Shown one piece after another: positions 25,881 to 33,761 of a DNA stretch of 64,000 nt (the first letter of the stretch is position 1; every line of letters starts with the position of its first letter). Made by a program: the position numbers and the translations under genes. The stretch is taken from assembly GCF_001612765.1 (NCBI RefSeq), contig NZ_BDBB01000009.1, forward strand, positions 62,001 to 126,000, written 5' to 3'. The notes below the pieces were generated by a model. It saw nothing but the letters and a program-made list of their open reading frames with translations, ran no database searches and had not been told where the DNA came from. The stretch is from Nocardia arthritidis NBRC 100137. GTDB lineage: Bacteria; Actinomycetota; Actinomycetes; Mycobacteriales; Mycobacteriaceae.

Positions 25881-26908
25881 GACAGGTCCTTGGAAGGAGT
25901 CGGGACGATGGCGCCGGGCGCGGTGGTCTTGGCGGTGCGCAGGGCTTTCCGGTGGGTGAGGAAGCGGTTCCATTCGCGGTCGAAGTCCCGCAAGACCAGG
26001 GGCATGTCCAGGTCGTCGAGCGCGGCCGGGAGCCGTTCGGCGGCGGCTGTGATGGTGTTCTCCACCTCGCGGCCCCGGAACAGGTACAGCACGCCGGTCA
26101 TGGGGCCGGGTTGTGCGTCGCGGGCGGCCCAGATCGCCCCACGCAGGGCCTTGTCCATGTTGGCGGCGCTTTTGGCGCTCAACTCGACCTCGATCGCCCA
26201 CCACCCGTAGGTGCCGTCCACCACGCCGAGGAACCGGCCGTCGTGGATGTGCCCGACCGTGGCAGTGCGGGAACGGGACTGGCGCCGCTCCATTTCGGCC
26301 TCATGCCGCAAGCGGCGTTCGGAGACCCAGTGGGTCAGGTCCGAGCCGTTGAGCATGACCCTGGCCTGAGCGACCGCGCGATAGTGCTCGCAATGGTTGT
26401 TTGTCGGCTTCCACACCGTGTACGGCCGCCAACCCAGATACGACGCCGCGGTCTCCCCGGTCGGCACCACCCACTTCGCCCCAGCCTGCACCTCCACCAG
26501 CGTCGACTGCACAAGACGGTCTCTGCGCATCTGTCCGACCAGGTTGTAGACCGTGGTACGCGGCAGGTCCAGGAACCAGCCCAGCACATCCATCTGCATG
26601 CCGTACATGTCCACCAACCCCGTCACCGCAACCGTCGAGCGGGCCGACAGTGACCTTCCAGACTGACCCGCAAACAGTCGCTGGACCGTCGTGCGTGGAA
26701 GCCCGATGCGTTCGGCAATTTCCCTGCTGGTGGATCCGGATTCGTGGAGGGTGGTCGCTTCGCCGAGCACTGTTTCGACCTTGCGGGCGGGGATGCGCAG
26801 CTGGCGTGTGATCTGCTGGTAGGTGGCTCCGAGGTCGCGTAGTTCCCGGATGCGTTGGTCACGGTCGGTCGGTTGCCCGCCTGCGGGATCCCTTCTGTTG
26901 TGGTTCAT
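25877..26908 (-). CDS. HTH protein with nuclease/replication-relaxation-like domain, copy 1
   Basis: 343 aa from ATG 26908, with an AGAAAGGGGG upstream. Two N-terminal HTH units (RELRDLGATYQQITRQLRIP and EIAERIGLPRTTVQRLF), then a winged helix with LGWFLDLPRTTVYNLVGQM shared with the downstream paralogue, then WWAIEVELSAKSAANMDKAL, a strand with acidic and Lys residues reminiscent of replication-relaxation or PD-(D/E)XK proteins. First gene of a tightly overlapping operon ending in int. The palindrome at 26948-26962 may be its operator. Confidence 0.6.
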   Translation of the reverse strand: MNHNRRDPAGGQPTDRDQRIRELRDLGATYQQITRQLRIPARKVETVLGEATTLHESGSTSREIAERIGLPRTTVQRLFAGQSGRSLSARSTVAVTGLVDMYGMQMDVLGWFLDLPRTTVYNLVGQMRRDRLVQSTLVEVQAGAKWVVPTGETAASYLGWRPYTVWKPTNNHCEHYRAVAQARVMLNGSDLTHWVSERRLRHEAEMERRQSRSRTATVGHIHDGRFLGVVDGTYGWWAIEVELSAKSAANMDKALRGAIWAARDAQPGPMTGVLYLFRGREVENTITAAAERLPAALDDLDMPLVLRDFDREWNRFLTHRKALRTAKTTAPGAIVPTPSKDLS

Positions 26909-26947
26909 GTCAGGTGACCCCCTTTCTGCTGGGAGAGACGTGGAAAA

Positions 26948-26962
26948 CGTTGCAATGCAACG
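26948..26962. promoter_or_regulatory. palindrome CGTTGCA-A-TGCAACG
   Basis: Perfect 7-1-7 inverted repeat 40 bases upstream of the first gene of the E1 operon, close to a TATAAAG sequence. Candidate operator. Confidence 0.5.
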
Positions 26963-27021
26963 GAACCGGAGCCACGCAGGTATAAAGACCGCATATCTGG
27001 ACGCCGTCGGACGTCCTGAGT

Positions 27022-27091
27022 CCTGCCGCTGGCGAGTTTCGTAACGAGTGGCGGCAGAACCGGTCTCGCTGTAACGAAACTGCGAGACCGG
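27022..27091. terminator. two adjacent hairpins behind the double-HTH regulator
   Basis: Hairpin 1 pairs CTGCCGC (from 27022) with GCGGCAG (to 27058). Hairpin 2 pairs CCGGTCTCGC (27060-27069) with GCGAGACCGG (27082-27091). Their loops contain near-complementary GTTTCGTAAC and GTAACGAAAC. Located between the regulator stop and the operon promoter: terminator, attenuator or operator. Confidence 0.45.
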
Positions 27092-27116
27092 CGCTGCGGC
27101 TCCGTAGATGGAGCCG

Positions 27117-27875
27117 TCATCGGCTGCGCCAGGACGCACGCAGGCGGTCGTACTCCTCCATGGTTCGGTACTGAGGGCGGTAGTTCGGCACCTCGACCGG
27201 CTTGGGCCGCTGCGCTTGCTCAGCGTGCAGCCGCGGGTGGATGTCGTGTTCCTTCAGCGGGGCGGTGGTGTCGACCCAGCTCATCAACGCACGCATCCGC
27301 GCGTTCGTCTGAATCGTTGTGCCGTCAGCCGGGGCCGCTGGCGTGGCTGGTTGCTGCTGCTCGGCCGAGGAGGTCTGCGAGTGCTCCTGGGCCAGCAGTT
27401 CGGCGCGTGGTGGGGGCGGGCCCGGCCACAGCTCCTTCTTCGGAACACCCAGCGCCGCGGCGATCGCGTGCTGATGCTTCGGGTAGGGCACCCGGCCCTT
27501 GGTGATCCACCGCTCGACGGACTTCGGGGTGACTTCGACCTGCTCAGCCAACTGCTCGTAGGTCATCCCGGCATCGAAGATCGCATCGCGCAACCGTTCG
27601 TTGGTCACCGGTTCCGCTGACTGCTCGGGTCTCGGCGACTCGCTGCGGGTCCGCGCCGGTGCTGGCCACAGATCCTTCTCCGGCACCCGCAGCGCGGCAG
27701 CTGCCGCCCGCTGATGCGCGGGGTAGGGCCGCCAGTTCTTGGCGATCCACCGATAGACGGTCTTCGGCTCGACTCCGATCTTGCGGGCGAACTCGATCGG
27801 CGACAGCCCGGCATCGAAGATCGCTTCCCGCAAGCGCTCGTTCGGTGAAGGGTGTCCGCGACTTACACTGGACAT
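27117..27875 (-). CDS. regulator with two tandem XRE-like HTH domains
   Basis: 252 aa. Residues about 12-70 and 90-150 are repeats of one another: NERLREAIFDAGLSPIEFAR and NERLRDAIFDAGMTYEQLAE, each ending near DLWP or ELWP after an RAAAAALRVP/HAIAAALGVP helix. Each repeat is an XRE-like HTH unit with VEPKTVYRW or VTPKSVERW as recognition helix. The C-terminus is unstructured-looking and ends in a Tyr/Arg-rich tail. Likely the master repressor of E1, divergent from the HTH + PP2C pair with twin operators between them. Confidence 0.75.
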   Translation of the reverse strand: MSSVSRGHPSPNERLREAIFDAGLSPIEFARKIGVEPKTVYRWIAKNWRPYPAHQRAAAAALRVPEKDLWPAPARTRSESPRPEQSAEPVTNERLRDAIFDAGMTYEQLAEQVEVTPKSVERWITKGRVPYPKHQHAIAAALGVPKKELWPGPPPPRAELLAQEHSQTSSAEQQQPATPAAPADGTTIQTNARMRALMSWVDTTAPLKEHDIHPRLHAEQAQRPKPVEVPNYRPQYRTMEEYDRLRASWRSR

Positions 27876-27979
27876 GCTTCAAGGACTCCAATCTGATTGA
27901 GGCACCGAGCCGAGCGGGGGCCAACCCGCGAGGCTCCGAGTTCCCGGCGACTGCAATCGCCGGGGCTCTTCGGCCGTTT

Positions 27980-27998
27980 GATTTACACCCCCTAAACC
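27980..27998. promoter_or_regulatory. operator-like site 1
   Basis: GATTTA-CACCCCC-TAAACC, with TTTA/TAAA arms at seven-base spacing, in the divergent intergenic region. Confidence 0.5.
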
Positions 27999-28021
27999 AC
28001 GTTGGCCAAGTTGGTCGGCTC

Positions 28022-28040
28022 GGTTTAGCAGGGGTAAACC
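28022..28040. promoter_or_regulatory. operator-like site 2
   Basis: GGTTTA-GCAGGGG-TAAACC, a perfect 6-7-6 inverted repeat, centred 42 bases (four helical turns) from site 1. Confidence 0.55.
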
Positions 28041-28089
28041 GAGGGTAGGTCAGCCACCGCCCCGAGTCAAGAGGGCCTAAACTCAGCCT

Positions 28090-28932
28090 ATGGCCGAAGG
28101 TGACGAGTTCGACGCCGTGCGGAGCGACCCCAACCCGCTTCGGCGGGGACGGCGCGCGACTGAGTTGATGACCATCTATCAACAGCGCGCCGTCGAGCTC
28201 GCTCGGCTACGACGCGTCGCGATCGACGAGGCGCACCGAGAACTCGGTCTCAACTACACAGACATTGCCGCGGAGCTCGGCATCACCAAAGGTCGAGTGA
28301 CGCAGATCAGGAACACCGCGCCGCCCGCGGAAAGAGCGTTCTTTGGCGTAGGGCCGGTCTCAGTCGGCATCCCTCGCCGGTACGGCATGGAGGACGGGCG
28401 CGAGCGACCGTTCTTCGACGCGACCGACTTGACGACGCAGGCAACGGTTGAATCTGCGCTCGGGCGGCTTTCGCTCAGTTCAACGCGGTTCGCCATCGAG
28501 CCGACGCAGCTGGACCTTCCGGACGGTGACGTCGTCGTCATTTGTGGTCCGAAGTCGGCGCCGGTCGCTCGCGCACTGCTCGATGAAGATCCATTCTTTG
28601 ACTTCGCCCAAGATGAGGACCAGCGGTGGTGGATCAGAGATGAAAGCACCAAAGGAGGCGCCCGGTACGACTCCCCATATCGTCGTGCAAAGCCCGTTCG
28701 TTCCGACGTCGGGTACTTCGCTCGGCACGTCCACGCATCAAGGGTCGCGGTCCACGTCGCGGGAATCACAAGCGTCGGTTCCCTGGGGGTGGCCCATTGG
28801 CTGGACGAGCATCTACCAGACTTGTTCAGGGGAAACGAGGACAAGTCAGTCAGCGGCGTTGTGCAGTGCGAGTTCACCGACGATTTCACGGTGGAGGCAA
28901 GTCGCCTGATCGCGGGCCCTTACCCTTGGTGA
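28090..28932 (+). CDS. HTH protein with uncharacterised C-terminal domain
   Basis: 280 aa. Residues about 25-75 form an HTH with LARLRRVAIDEAHRELGLNY and TDIAAELGITKGRVTQI. The remaining 200 residues are not a family I can name: there is a hydrophobic strand VVVICGPKSAPVARALL followed by FFDFAQDEDQRWWIRDE, a YFARHV segment and VAVHVAGITSVGSLGVAHWL, suggesting an alpha/beta nucleotide-binding-like fold. The PP2C-type phosphatase gene starts one base after its stop, so the two form a unit. Cargo of E1. Confidence 0.7.
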   Translation: MAEGDEFDAVRSDPNPLRRGRRATELMTIYQQRAVELARLRRVAIDEAHRELGLNYTDIAAELGITKGRVTQIRNTAPPAERAFFGVGPVSVGIPRRYGMEDGRERPFFDATDLTTQATVESALGRLSLSSTRFAIEPTQLDLPDGDVVVICGPKSAPVARALLDEDPFFDFAQDEDQRWWIRDESTKGGARYDSPYRRAKPVRSDVGYFARHVHASRVAVHVAGITSVGSLGVAHWLDEHLPDLFRGNEDKSVSGVVQCEFTDDFTVEASRLIAGPYPW

Positions 28933-28933
28933 C

Positions 28934-29764
28934 ATGGAGACCAGGTTCGAGCTGAGATCGGCGCAGCTGCCGGGGCCTTCAAACGAAGATCGCATCTACG
29001 TGAGTGCTAACGCCATCGTTGTGTTGGACGGCGCCACTTCCCATCGACCGAGCGAGGGACCGACGGGTGGACAGTACGCCGAGTGCCTTGGCGCGGCGCT
29101 AATTGACATCCTCACGGCCGAACCGCACGCGACGGCACTGGATGCCGCACTGGAGGAAGCTATAAGGCGGACAGTGGAGACACTTCGCCTTCCCGCAATG
29201 GCGAAAGTGTCTCCGTCTTGCACAGTCGCTATCGCTCGGCACCGATACGACGACGATGTGGTTGATTTATTGCTGCTTGGGGACTCAACCGTTGTCGTCG
29301 GCCGCTCGGATGGGACCGAGCAGGTTATCACGGACGACAGGATGAGGCAGCTGGATCTGCCGGAATCCCATGAGTACAAATCGCGCCTAAGGCGGGGCTC
29401 CGGGTACGACGACACACACCGGGCGATCCTCGGTGCCCTGCAGCAAGCCGAGCAACTGCAACGAAACGAGCCCGACGGATACTGGATCGCCTCAACCGAT
29501 CCGCTCGCGGCTCATCACGCGGTTACCTTCACGTGCGATGCCCAGGCGTTGCGGTGGGTGATTCTTGCGACAGATGGGGCCGTGGACGGGCTTGAATCAG
29601 TTGGCCTCGGCTGGCAGCAGGTTGCAACTGCAGCTGGCGACTCCGCACTGTTGAACCTACTTCGGCAGGCCGCCGAATGGGAGTCGAGAGTAGACCCACA
29701 CGGACTGCTGCGCCCCCGGTCGAAGCGGCACGATGACAAAACCGTTGCAGTCGTTCGCTTCTGA
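28934..29764 (+). CDS. PP2C-family Ser/Thr phosphatase-like protein
   Basis: 276 aa. PP2C motifs in order: SNEDRIYVSANAIVVLDGA (acidic metal ligands in NED and LDGA), SCTVAIARHRYDDD, LLLLGDSTVVVG, LRWVILATDGAVDG, and HDDKTVAVVRF at the C-terminus. Metal-binding Asp residues appear retained. It has no transmembrane segment. Translationally linked to the HTH partner, which could be its substrate or sense a signal. No cognate kinase is seen in the window. Confidence 0.82.
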   Translation: METRFELRSAQLPGPSNEDRIYVSANAIVVLDGATSHRPSEGPTGGQYAECLGAALIDILTAEPHATALDAALEEAIRRTVETLRLPAMAKVSPSCTVAIARHRYDDDVVDLLLLGDSTVVVGRSDGTEQVITDDRMRQLDLPESHEYKSRLRRGSGYDDTHRAILGALQQAEQLQRNEPDGYWIASTDPLAAHHAVTFTCDAQALRWVILATDGAVDGLESVGLGWQQVATAAGDSALLNLLRQAAEWESRVDPHGLLRPRSKRHDDKTVAVVRF

Positions 29765-29897
29765 AATCTGCCGGTCCATCTCGGAGTTGACCCGGGAGTG
29801 GCTCGGGATCGGCCCGGAATTGGCCCGGGACGCACTGATCCCGTCCAATCCCATTTGGCTCGTCTCGATCTCGCGTTGACCTGCACCTTCGGCGCAG

Positions 29898-29974
29898 GGC
29901 TCTCCCCTCACCCGACCCCGATTCTCTAGGGCTTCGCTGTTCCTAGAGAATCGGGGTCGGGTGAGGGGAGAGCC
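29898..29974. repeat. 33-bp perfect inverted repeat with 11-base loop
   Basis: Arms at 29898-29930 and 29942-29974 are fully complementary; the loop is GCTTCGCTGTT. Far longer than a terminator needs, and no T tract follows. May be a replication or transfer site, a structured RNA, or a mobile-element end. Confidence 0.85.
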
Positions 29975-30169
29975 AGTAAGGTCAAGTAAGCGTGAAGTGG
30001 TGGGTAGGACACCGCAAGAAGGGGGACCACAAAGTGGGGGTCGAGGGAGTGGTTACGTCGAGTGCGGACGTTACGTTTGAAGAGCCGCCATCCACGGTGG
30101 CGCGTTCAGCACCCTGGGCGGTCTGTGATGTAGCTGTCAGTTAACCAGGAGAAGCTAGGCAGCGTAGGG

Positions 30170-30319
30170 ATGATCGCAGCAGGTGAATTCGACGTTGACC
30201 AGTTGGTGGCTATGCATCAAAAAACGCGCGTGGCGGACAGCGCTCCGACCTTGCTGTCCGACGTCTGCGCCCACGCCCCCATCTCTGCACCCCTCTTGAA
30301 GAAGCAAGCTTGGGACTGA
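30170..30319 (+). CDS. possible small protein, 49 aa
   Basis: Open from ATG 30173 (ATG ATC GCA GCA) to TGA near 30319, with residues IAAGEFDVDQLVAMHQKTRV and a Leu/Ala-rich tail. No family recognised and no strong ribosome-binding site. It may be a chance ORF. Confidence 0.25.
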   Translation: MIAAGEFDVDQLVAMHQKTRVADSAPTLLSDVCAHAPISAPLLKKQAWD

Positions 30320-30430
30320 CTGATGACCCATCTACGAAATCGACGATCGGACGCACGCAACCTAAGTAACGGGAGAGACCATCTGCCGATAGGCAGGGCG
30401 AGAGAGCTTGGGTACTAGCTAAGGAGAGCT

Positions 30431-31522
30431 TTGTCGAGGAGATATAGGCCAAAAACTTCTCCTGAGGTTCTCGACCTCTACGATGCCGGAGTACGTGATT
30501 TCCGTTACTTTTCCATAGATGACGCCAACTTTTCTGGAGCAGATCTCACAGGGGCGAGATTTTTTGGCTGCAAGCTTCGTGGAGCCAATTTTTTTGGTGC
30601 CCGACTAACTCACACGCAATTCAAAGGCGCTAACCTAGAGGCCGCATGTTTCGCGAAATCTTCAATGAATGCGACCGATTTGATTGGTGCATCTTTTCGT
30701 GATGCCGACATGGCGGGATGCGACCTAACAGGGGCGTCGCTTAATAGGGCAGACTGCACCCACGCGGACATGAAGCAGGTGAATTTAGGTAATGCGACCC
30801 TAACGGAAGCCAAATTTGAGCATGCTCAGCTGACTGGGGCGTTGCTTAGTGCTACGAATTTAGCCCAACTCGACTTAGGTCCATTTTGTAATGCAGAGTC
30901 ACTCAGGCACTCATCCCCTTCCAATATTGACTCGCGTGCAGTCGTTAAATCTTATCGACATATGAATTTAAAAAGATTCATGCTTGAATGTGGAGTCCCA
31001 CCCATTTTTGCTGAATATATGATCGACTGCGCTCGTGCGCTGAGCGAACCATTCTTAAGGAGTCTGATGCAAAGTACATTCATCAGCTACGGCGGACCCG
31101 ATGAAGCTTTCGCCACGAAGCTCTATGAATCCCTCAAAGCACACGGTTCGATTGTATTCTTCTTTCCGACGTCGGCCACCCTCGGCGAAAGGATAGACAA
31201 TGAGATCTATCGTCGCTTAAAAGAGCATGATCGAGTTATTCTGATCTGCTCCCAGGCGTCCCTGGATCGGCCCGGTGTTCTCCATGAAATACAAGAAACA
31301 TTTGACAGGGAGTCCCGCGACGGCGGCGCCACGTACTTGCTGCCGATTATGCTGGACGATTACGTTCTGAATGATTGGAAAAAAGTTCATCCATCACTTG
31401 CCGAGAGGATCGGTCGGCGCGTAGTCGGGGATTTCCGCGGAGCCGACAAAAGCCGGACCAAGTTCGATGCGGCTCTTGGAAGGCTGATCGACGCTCTTAA
31501 GACCGCTCGGCCTGCCATCTAG
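30431..31522 (+). CDS. pentapeptide-repeat TIR-domain protein
   Basis: 363 aa from TTG 30431, with AAGGAG four bases upstream. Residues about 28-150 are pentapeptide repeats (A(D/N)LxG type, for example ANFSGADLTGARFFG). Residues 165-213 are a helical linker with LKRFMLECGVPPIFAEYM, which often follows such repeats. Residues 215-355 are a TIR domain: STFISYGG, TSATLGERIDNEIYRRL, then VILICSQASLDRPGVLHEI, with Glu286 in the position of the catalytic Glu of NADase TIRs. Markedly AT-richer than its surroundings. Likely an immune or signalling effector carried by E1. Confidence 0.85.
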   Translation: MSRRYRPKTSPEVLDLYDAGVRDFRYFSIDDANFSGADLTGARFFGCKLRGANFFGARLTHTQFKGANLEAACFAKSSMNATDLIGASFRDADMAGCDLTGASLNRADCTHADMKQVNLGNATLTEAKFEHAQLTGALLSATNLAQLDLGPFCNAESLRHSSPSNIDSRAVVKSYRHMNLKRFMLECGVPPIFAEYMIDCARALSEPFLRSLMQSTFISYGGPDEAFATKLYESLKAHGSIVFFFPTSATLGERIDNEIYRRLKEHDRVILICSQASLDRPGVLHEIQETFDRESRDGGATYLLPIMLDDYVLNDWKKVHPSLAERIGRRVVGDFRGADKSRTKFDAALGRLIDALKTARPAI

Positions 31523-31555
31523 CAACGCGGAACACTGTAGGTAGTCCGAGCTGTA

Positions 31556-31589
31556 CTTGGGACCAACTTGGGACCACACGCTATGAACG
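31556..31589 (+). repeat. putative integrase arm-type sites, right end of E1
   Basis: CTTGGGACCA at 31556-31565 and 31567-31576, 11-base spacing, followed by CCACACGCTATGAACG (31574-31589). The latter 16-mer is repeated at 62377-62392 about the same distance from core copy C. Confidence 0.65.
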
Positions 31590-31670
31590 CCCCTGCACAG
31601 CCAGTGCATCGGAAGTCTTTACGCCGTGCGCGTACCGTGCGTGACGTGCTCTAACAGGAGCCGGGGACAG

Positions 31671-31713
31671 CTGGGGGTCAAGTGGTCGCAGGTTCAAATC
31701 CTGTCAGCCCGAC
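31671..31713 (+). repeat. attachment core copy B (attR of E1, attL of E2)
   Basis: Identical 43-bp core. The last bases CGAC at 31710-31713 are also the inferred crossover point of the serine integrase of E2. Preceded by GGACAGCTGGGGG, shared as GGATAGCTGGGGG with copy C. Confidence 0.9.
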
Positions 31714-33417
31714 CAGAGTGGCCTTACTCAAACCGGTGACCGGCCGAACGCCGGTCACCGGGGGTAAGCCCACTTCGGTAGAACGTGAGAGAGCCTCCGC
31801 TGAGCGGGGGTTCTTTTCGTTTGGCGGGGTGATGTCGTGGTGAAGCTGGGTGGCTTCGTGAAGTCCGGCAGCAACTGGAGTTTTCTCATCGTCGGCCACT
31901 TCCAGATCATCAAGATAGAAGCGCTGGTAGAAGGCTTGGTTAAGGTGACGGCGGACAGTGTTCGCGGCGGTGGCGTAGAGCTTCCGGGGATCTTCCATGA
32001 GGTGAAGGGCGTCGCGTAGGACGTTGGCCCCGATGGATAGCTCCTCACCGGTGTTGACCAGTCCAGCTTCCACGCGGGCACGATCCTGCTTCAGACGATT
32101 CAGCTTGGTCCGGATCTTGGCCTGGGGCATGCCGCCGTCCGCAGCGAGGTCGATCAGGCGGTTTTCCTTCTCGTCGATCGCTTTGAGTTGCCTGGTCAGT
32201 GCAGCGTGGTGTTCGCGGGTGCTTGCCTGCTGGTCGGCCAGGACTTCTTCGAGTAGGCGGCGAACGTCGCTGACGAAGGTGGAGGGCAGTTGCAGGGTCT
32301 GGTAGTGGTCGATGATCGCGTGCTCGACCAGTTCGGTGCGGAGATGCGGTAGATCGCAGAGTCCTTCTTGTCTGGCGCGGCAGAAGAAGTACGTGTAGCG
32401 CTGGCCGCTGCGGCCTCTGACTTGGCTGAAGATGAGCCGCGATGTTCGTCGTTGCCGGTGGCAACGGTCGCAGAACAAGCCGCCCTTGAGGTAGTGGTTG
32501 TGGATGCGGTCACGCTGTCCCCTGGCGCTGCGGGCGTTCAAGACATCTTGGACGGTGTCGAACAGCTTCTGGCTGACGATCGGTTCGTGGCGTCCTGGGT
32601 AGAGTTCGCCTTTGTAGACGACGAATCCGGCGTAGTAGGGATCGCTGAGCATCAGGTGCAGCTTTGAGGACGATACCGGCGTACCGGCGGGCCATCGTTT
32701 GGTGGGGCGAGTCGTGAGACCAAGGTCGGCCATCGTGGCTTCCAGCCGTTCGATGGTGTATTCGCCAGTGGCGTAAAGTTCCCATGCTTTCAGGATGAGC
32801 GGCGCTCGTTCCGGGTCGAGGGCGATCGTGTTGATCTGCCTTCCCTCGAATTCGGCTCGCACGTTGAGATAGCCGATCTTCGCTAGTCCGATAGTGCCGC
32901 CGTTCATCGCTTTGTGCTGCATTTTGGTTTGGACGTCGAGACCCTGCAAGGTATTTTGCAGGTCATTCATGATGTCGAGCATGCCCTCCATAGCAACAGC
33001 ATGCGGCCCTTCGCCGAAGTCTTCTTTAACCGAGACGATGCGCACCCCAATCTTCTTGAGCTGCACCTCCACGATGGCCGCATCGAACCGATTTCGGAAC
33101 GCCCGTGAACGCATGTACACGATCAGGTACTTGATCTCGGGATGGCTGTGCAGGTAGGCGAGCGCTTCACGGAAGACCTTCCGATCATCGACGTTCTTCG
33201 CCGAGTGGGGTTCTACGAGCTCCCTAATCACCTGCGCGCCAAGGCTGCCCGCTTTGCGGAGCCCGAGCTCGCGCTGGGTGGCAATCGAGTTGCCATCAGG
33301 GTCGATATCCACAGCAGTATCCATCTGCCCCTTGGTAGAGACACGCAGGTACAGCACGGCGAGTTCGGCATCGGCTCCGGAAATTTTTATGGTATCTGAT
33401 AATATTTTTCTGCCCAT
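31678..33417 (-). CDS. large serine integrase of E2, C-terminus replaced by tRNA sequence
   Basis: 579 aa from ATG 33417, with GGAAGGGGAG upstream. Resolvase domain about 18-170 with the Ser nucleophile in YLRVSTKGQ (Ser27); recombinase domain around 195-300 (GLAKIGYLNVRAEFEG); zinc ribbon FCDRCHRQ...FFCRARQEGLCD; then a long coiled coil around 400-460. The final residues GLTGFEPATT are encoded by the tRNA-Pro core on the opposite strand, so the native 3' end was displaced by integration. The missing tail appears at 57064-57486, in the same frame across the shared CGAC. The excised circle would encode about 709 aa. Confidence 0.9.
   Translation of the reverse strand: MGRKILSDTIKISGADAELAVLYLRVSTKGQMDTAVDIDPDGNSIATQRELGLRKAGSLGAQVIRELVEPHSAKNVDDRKVFREALAYLHSHPEIKYLIVYMRSRAFRNRFDAAIVEVQLKKIGVRIVSVKEDFGEGPHAVAMEGMLDIMNDLQNTLQGLDVQTKMQHKAMNGGTIGLAKIGYLNVRAEFEGRQINTIALDPERAPLILKAWELYATGEYTIERLEATMADLGLTTRPTKRWPAGTPVSSSKLHLMLSDPYYAGFVVYKGELYPGRHEPIVSQKLFDTVQDVLNARSARGQRDRIHNHYLKGGLFCDRCHRQRRTSRLIFSQVRGRSGQRYTYFFCRARQEGLCDLPHLRTELVEHAIIDHYQTLQLPSTFVSDVRRLLEEVLADQQASTREHHAALTRQLKAIDEKENRLIDLAADGGMPQAKIRTKLNRLKQDRARVEAGLVNTGEELSIGANVLRDALHLMEDPRKLYATAANTVRRHLNQAFYQRFYLDDLEVADDEKTPVAAGLHEATQLHHDITPPNEKNPRSAEALSRSTEVGLPPVTGVRPVTGLSKATLVGLTGFEPATT
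31733..31761. repeat. 12-bp inverted repeat near the E2 left end
   Basis: CCGGTGACCGGC (31733-31744) pairs with GCCGGTCACCGG (31750-31761) across a five-base loop, 20 bases inside E2 and within the integrase coding sequence. Could be an integrase-binding arm or a terminator. Confidence 0.5.
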
Positions 33418-33761
33418 TCTCTCCCCTTCCTTAATTCATGTTGACCGCAAGTGGTCCTTGAATATACGAGAGCCTTCATATACGTCGAATCAGGTTTTTC
33501 CATTCGCCGCATTTGTCCAGATGTTAGCTCCATAGCTTTTTAGAATCAATTGATTACGAAAATTTAACAACATGTATTCGTGCGAGTGACATGCATTTAT
33601 CGCAAATATTCTGCATGTTGGATAATCTCGGTGGGCTCGAAGGCCGACAGGTGGCCGGTTGATGGTGATCGCCCGGCCGACCTGTCGAACCTCCGATTTC
33701 CCAGCGCGACTGAACCGGTTAGCTCATGGCGTGCCCATCAAGGGCGACGCACACGAGTGGT
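33418..33761. other. AT-rich promoter region of the serine integrase
   Basis: 344 bases, AT-rich over 33420-33620, which presumably holds the integrase promoter. At 33645-33687 an inverted repeat (CGACAGGTGGCCGG against CCGGCCGACCTGTCG, one bulge) forms a terminator-like hairpin for the downstream end of the minus-strand transfer operon. Confidence 0.5.

Larger units (their letters stand above)
29765..30430. other. 666-base intergenic region with giant hairpin
   Basis: Contains the 33-bp inverted repeat at 29898-29974 and a small possible ORF (30170-30319). From about 30320 the base composition becomes AT-richer, leading into the TIR gene, which suggests a cargo boundary. No RNA gene recognised. 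Confidence 0.5.

Noticed and set aside
31671..31707. GLTGFEPATT as a genuine integrase C-terminus
   Set aside because: It is the reverse complement of the tRNA-Pro 3' end, a frequent annotation artefact; the native tail is inferred at 57064-57486.
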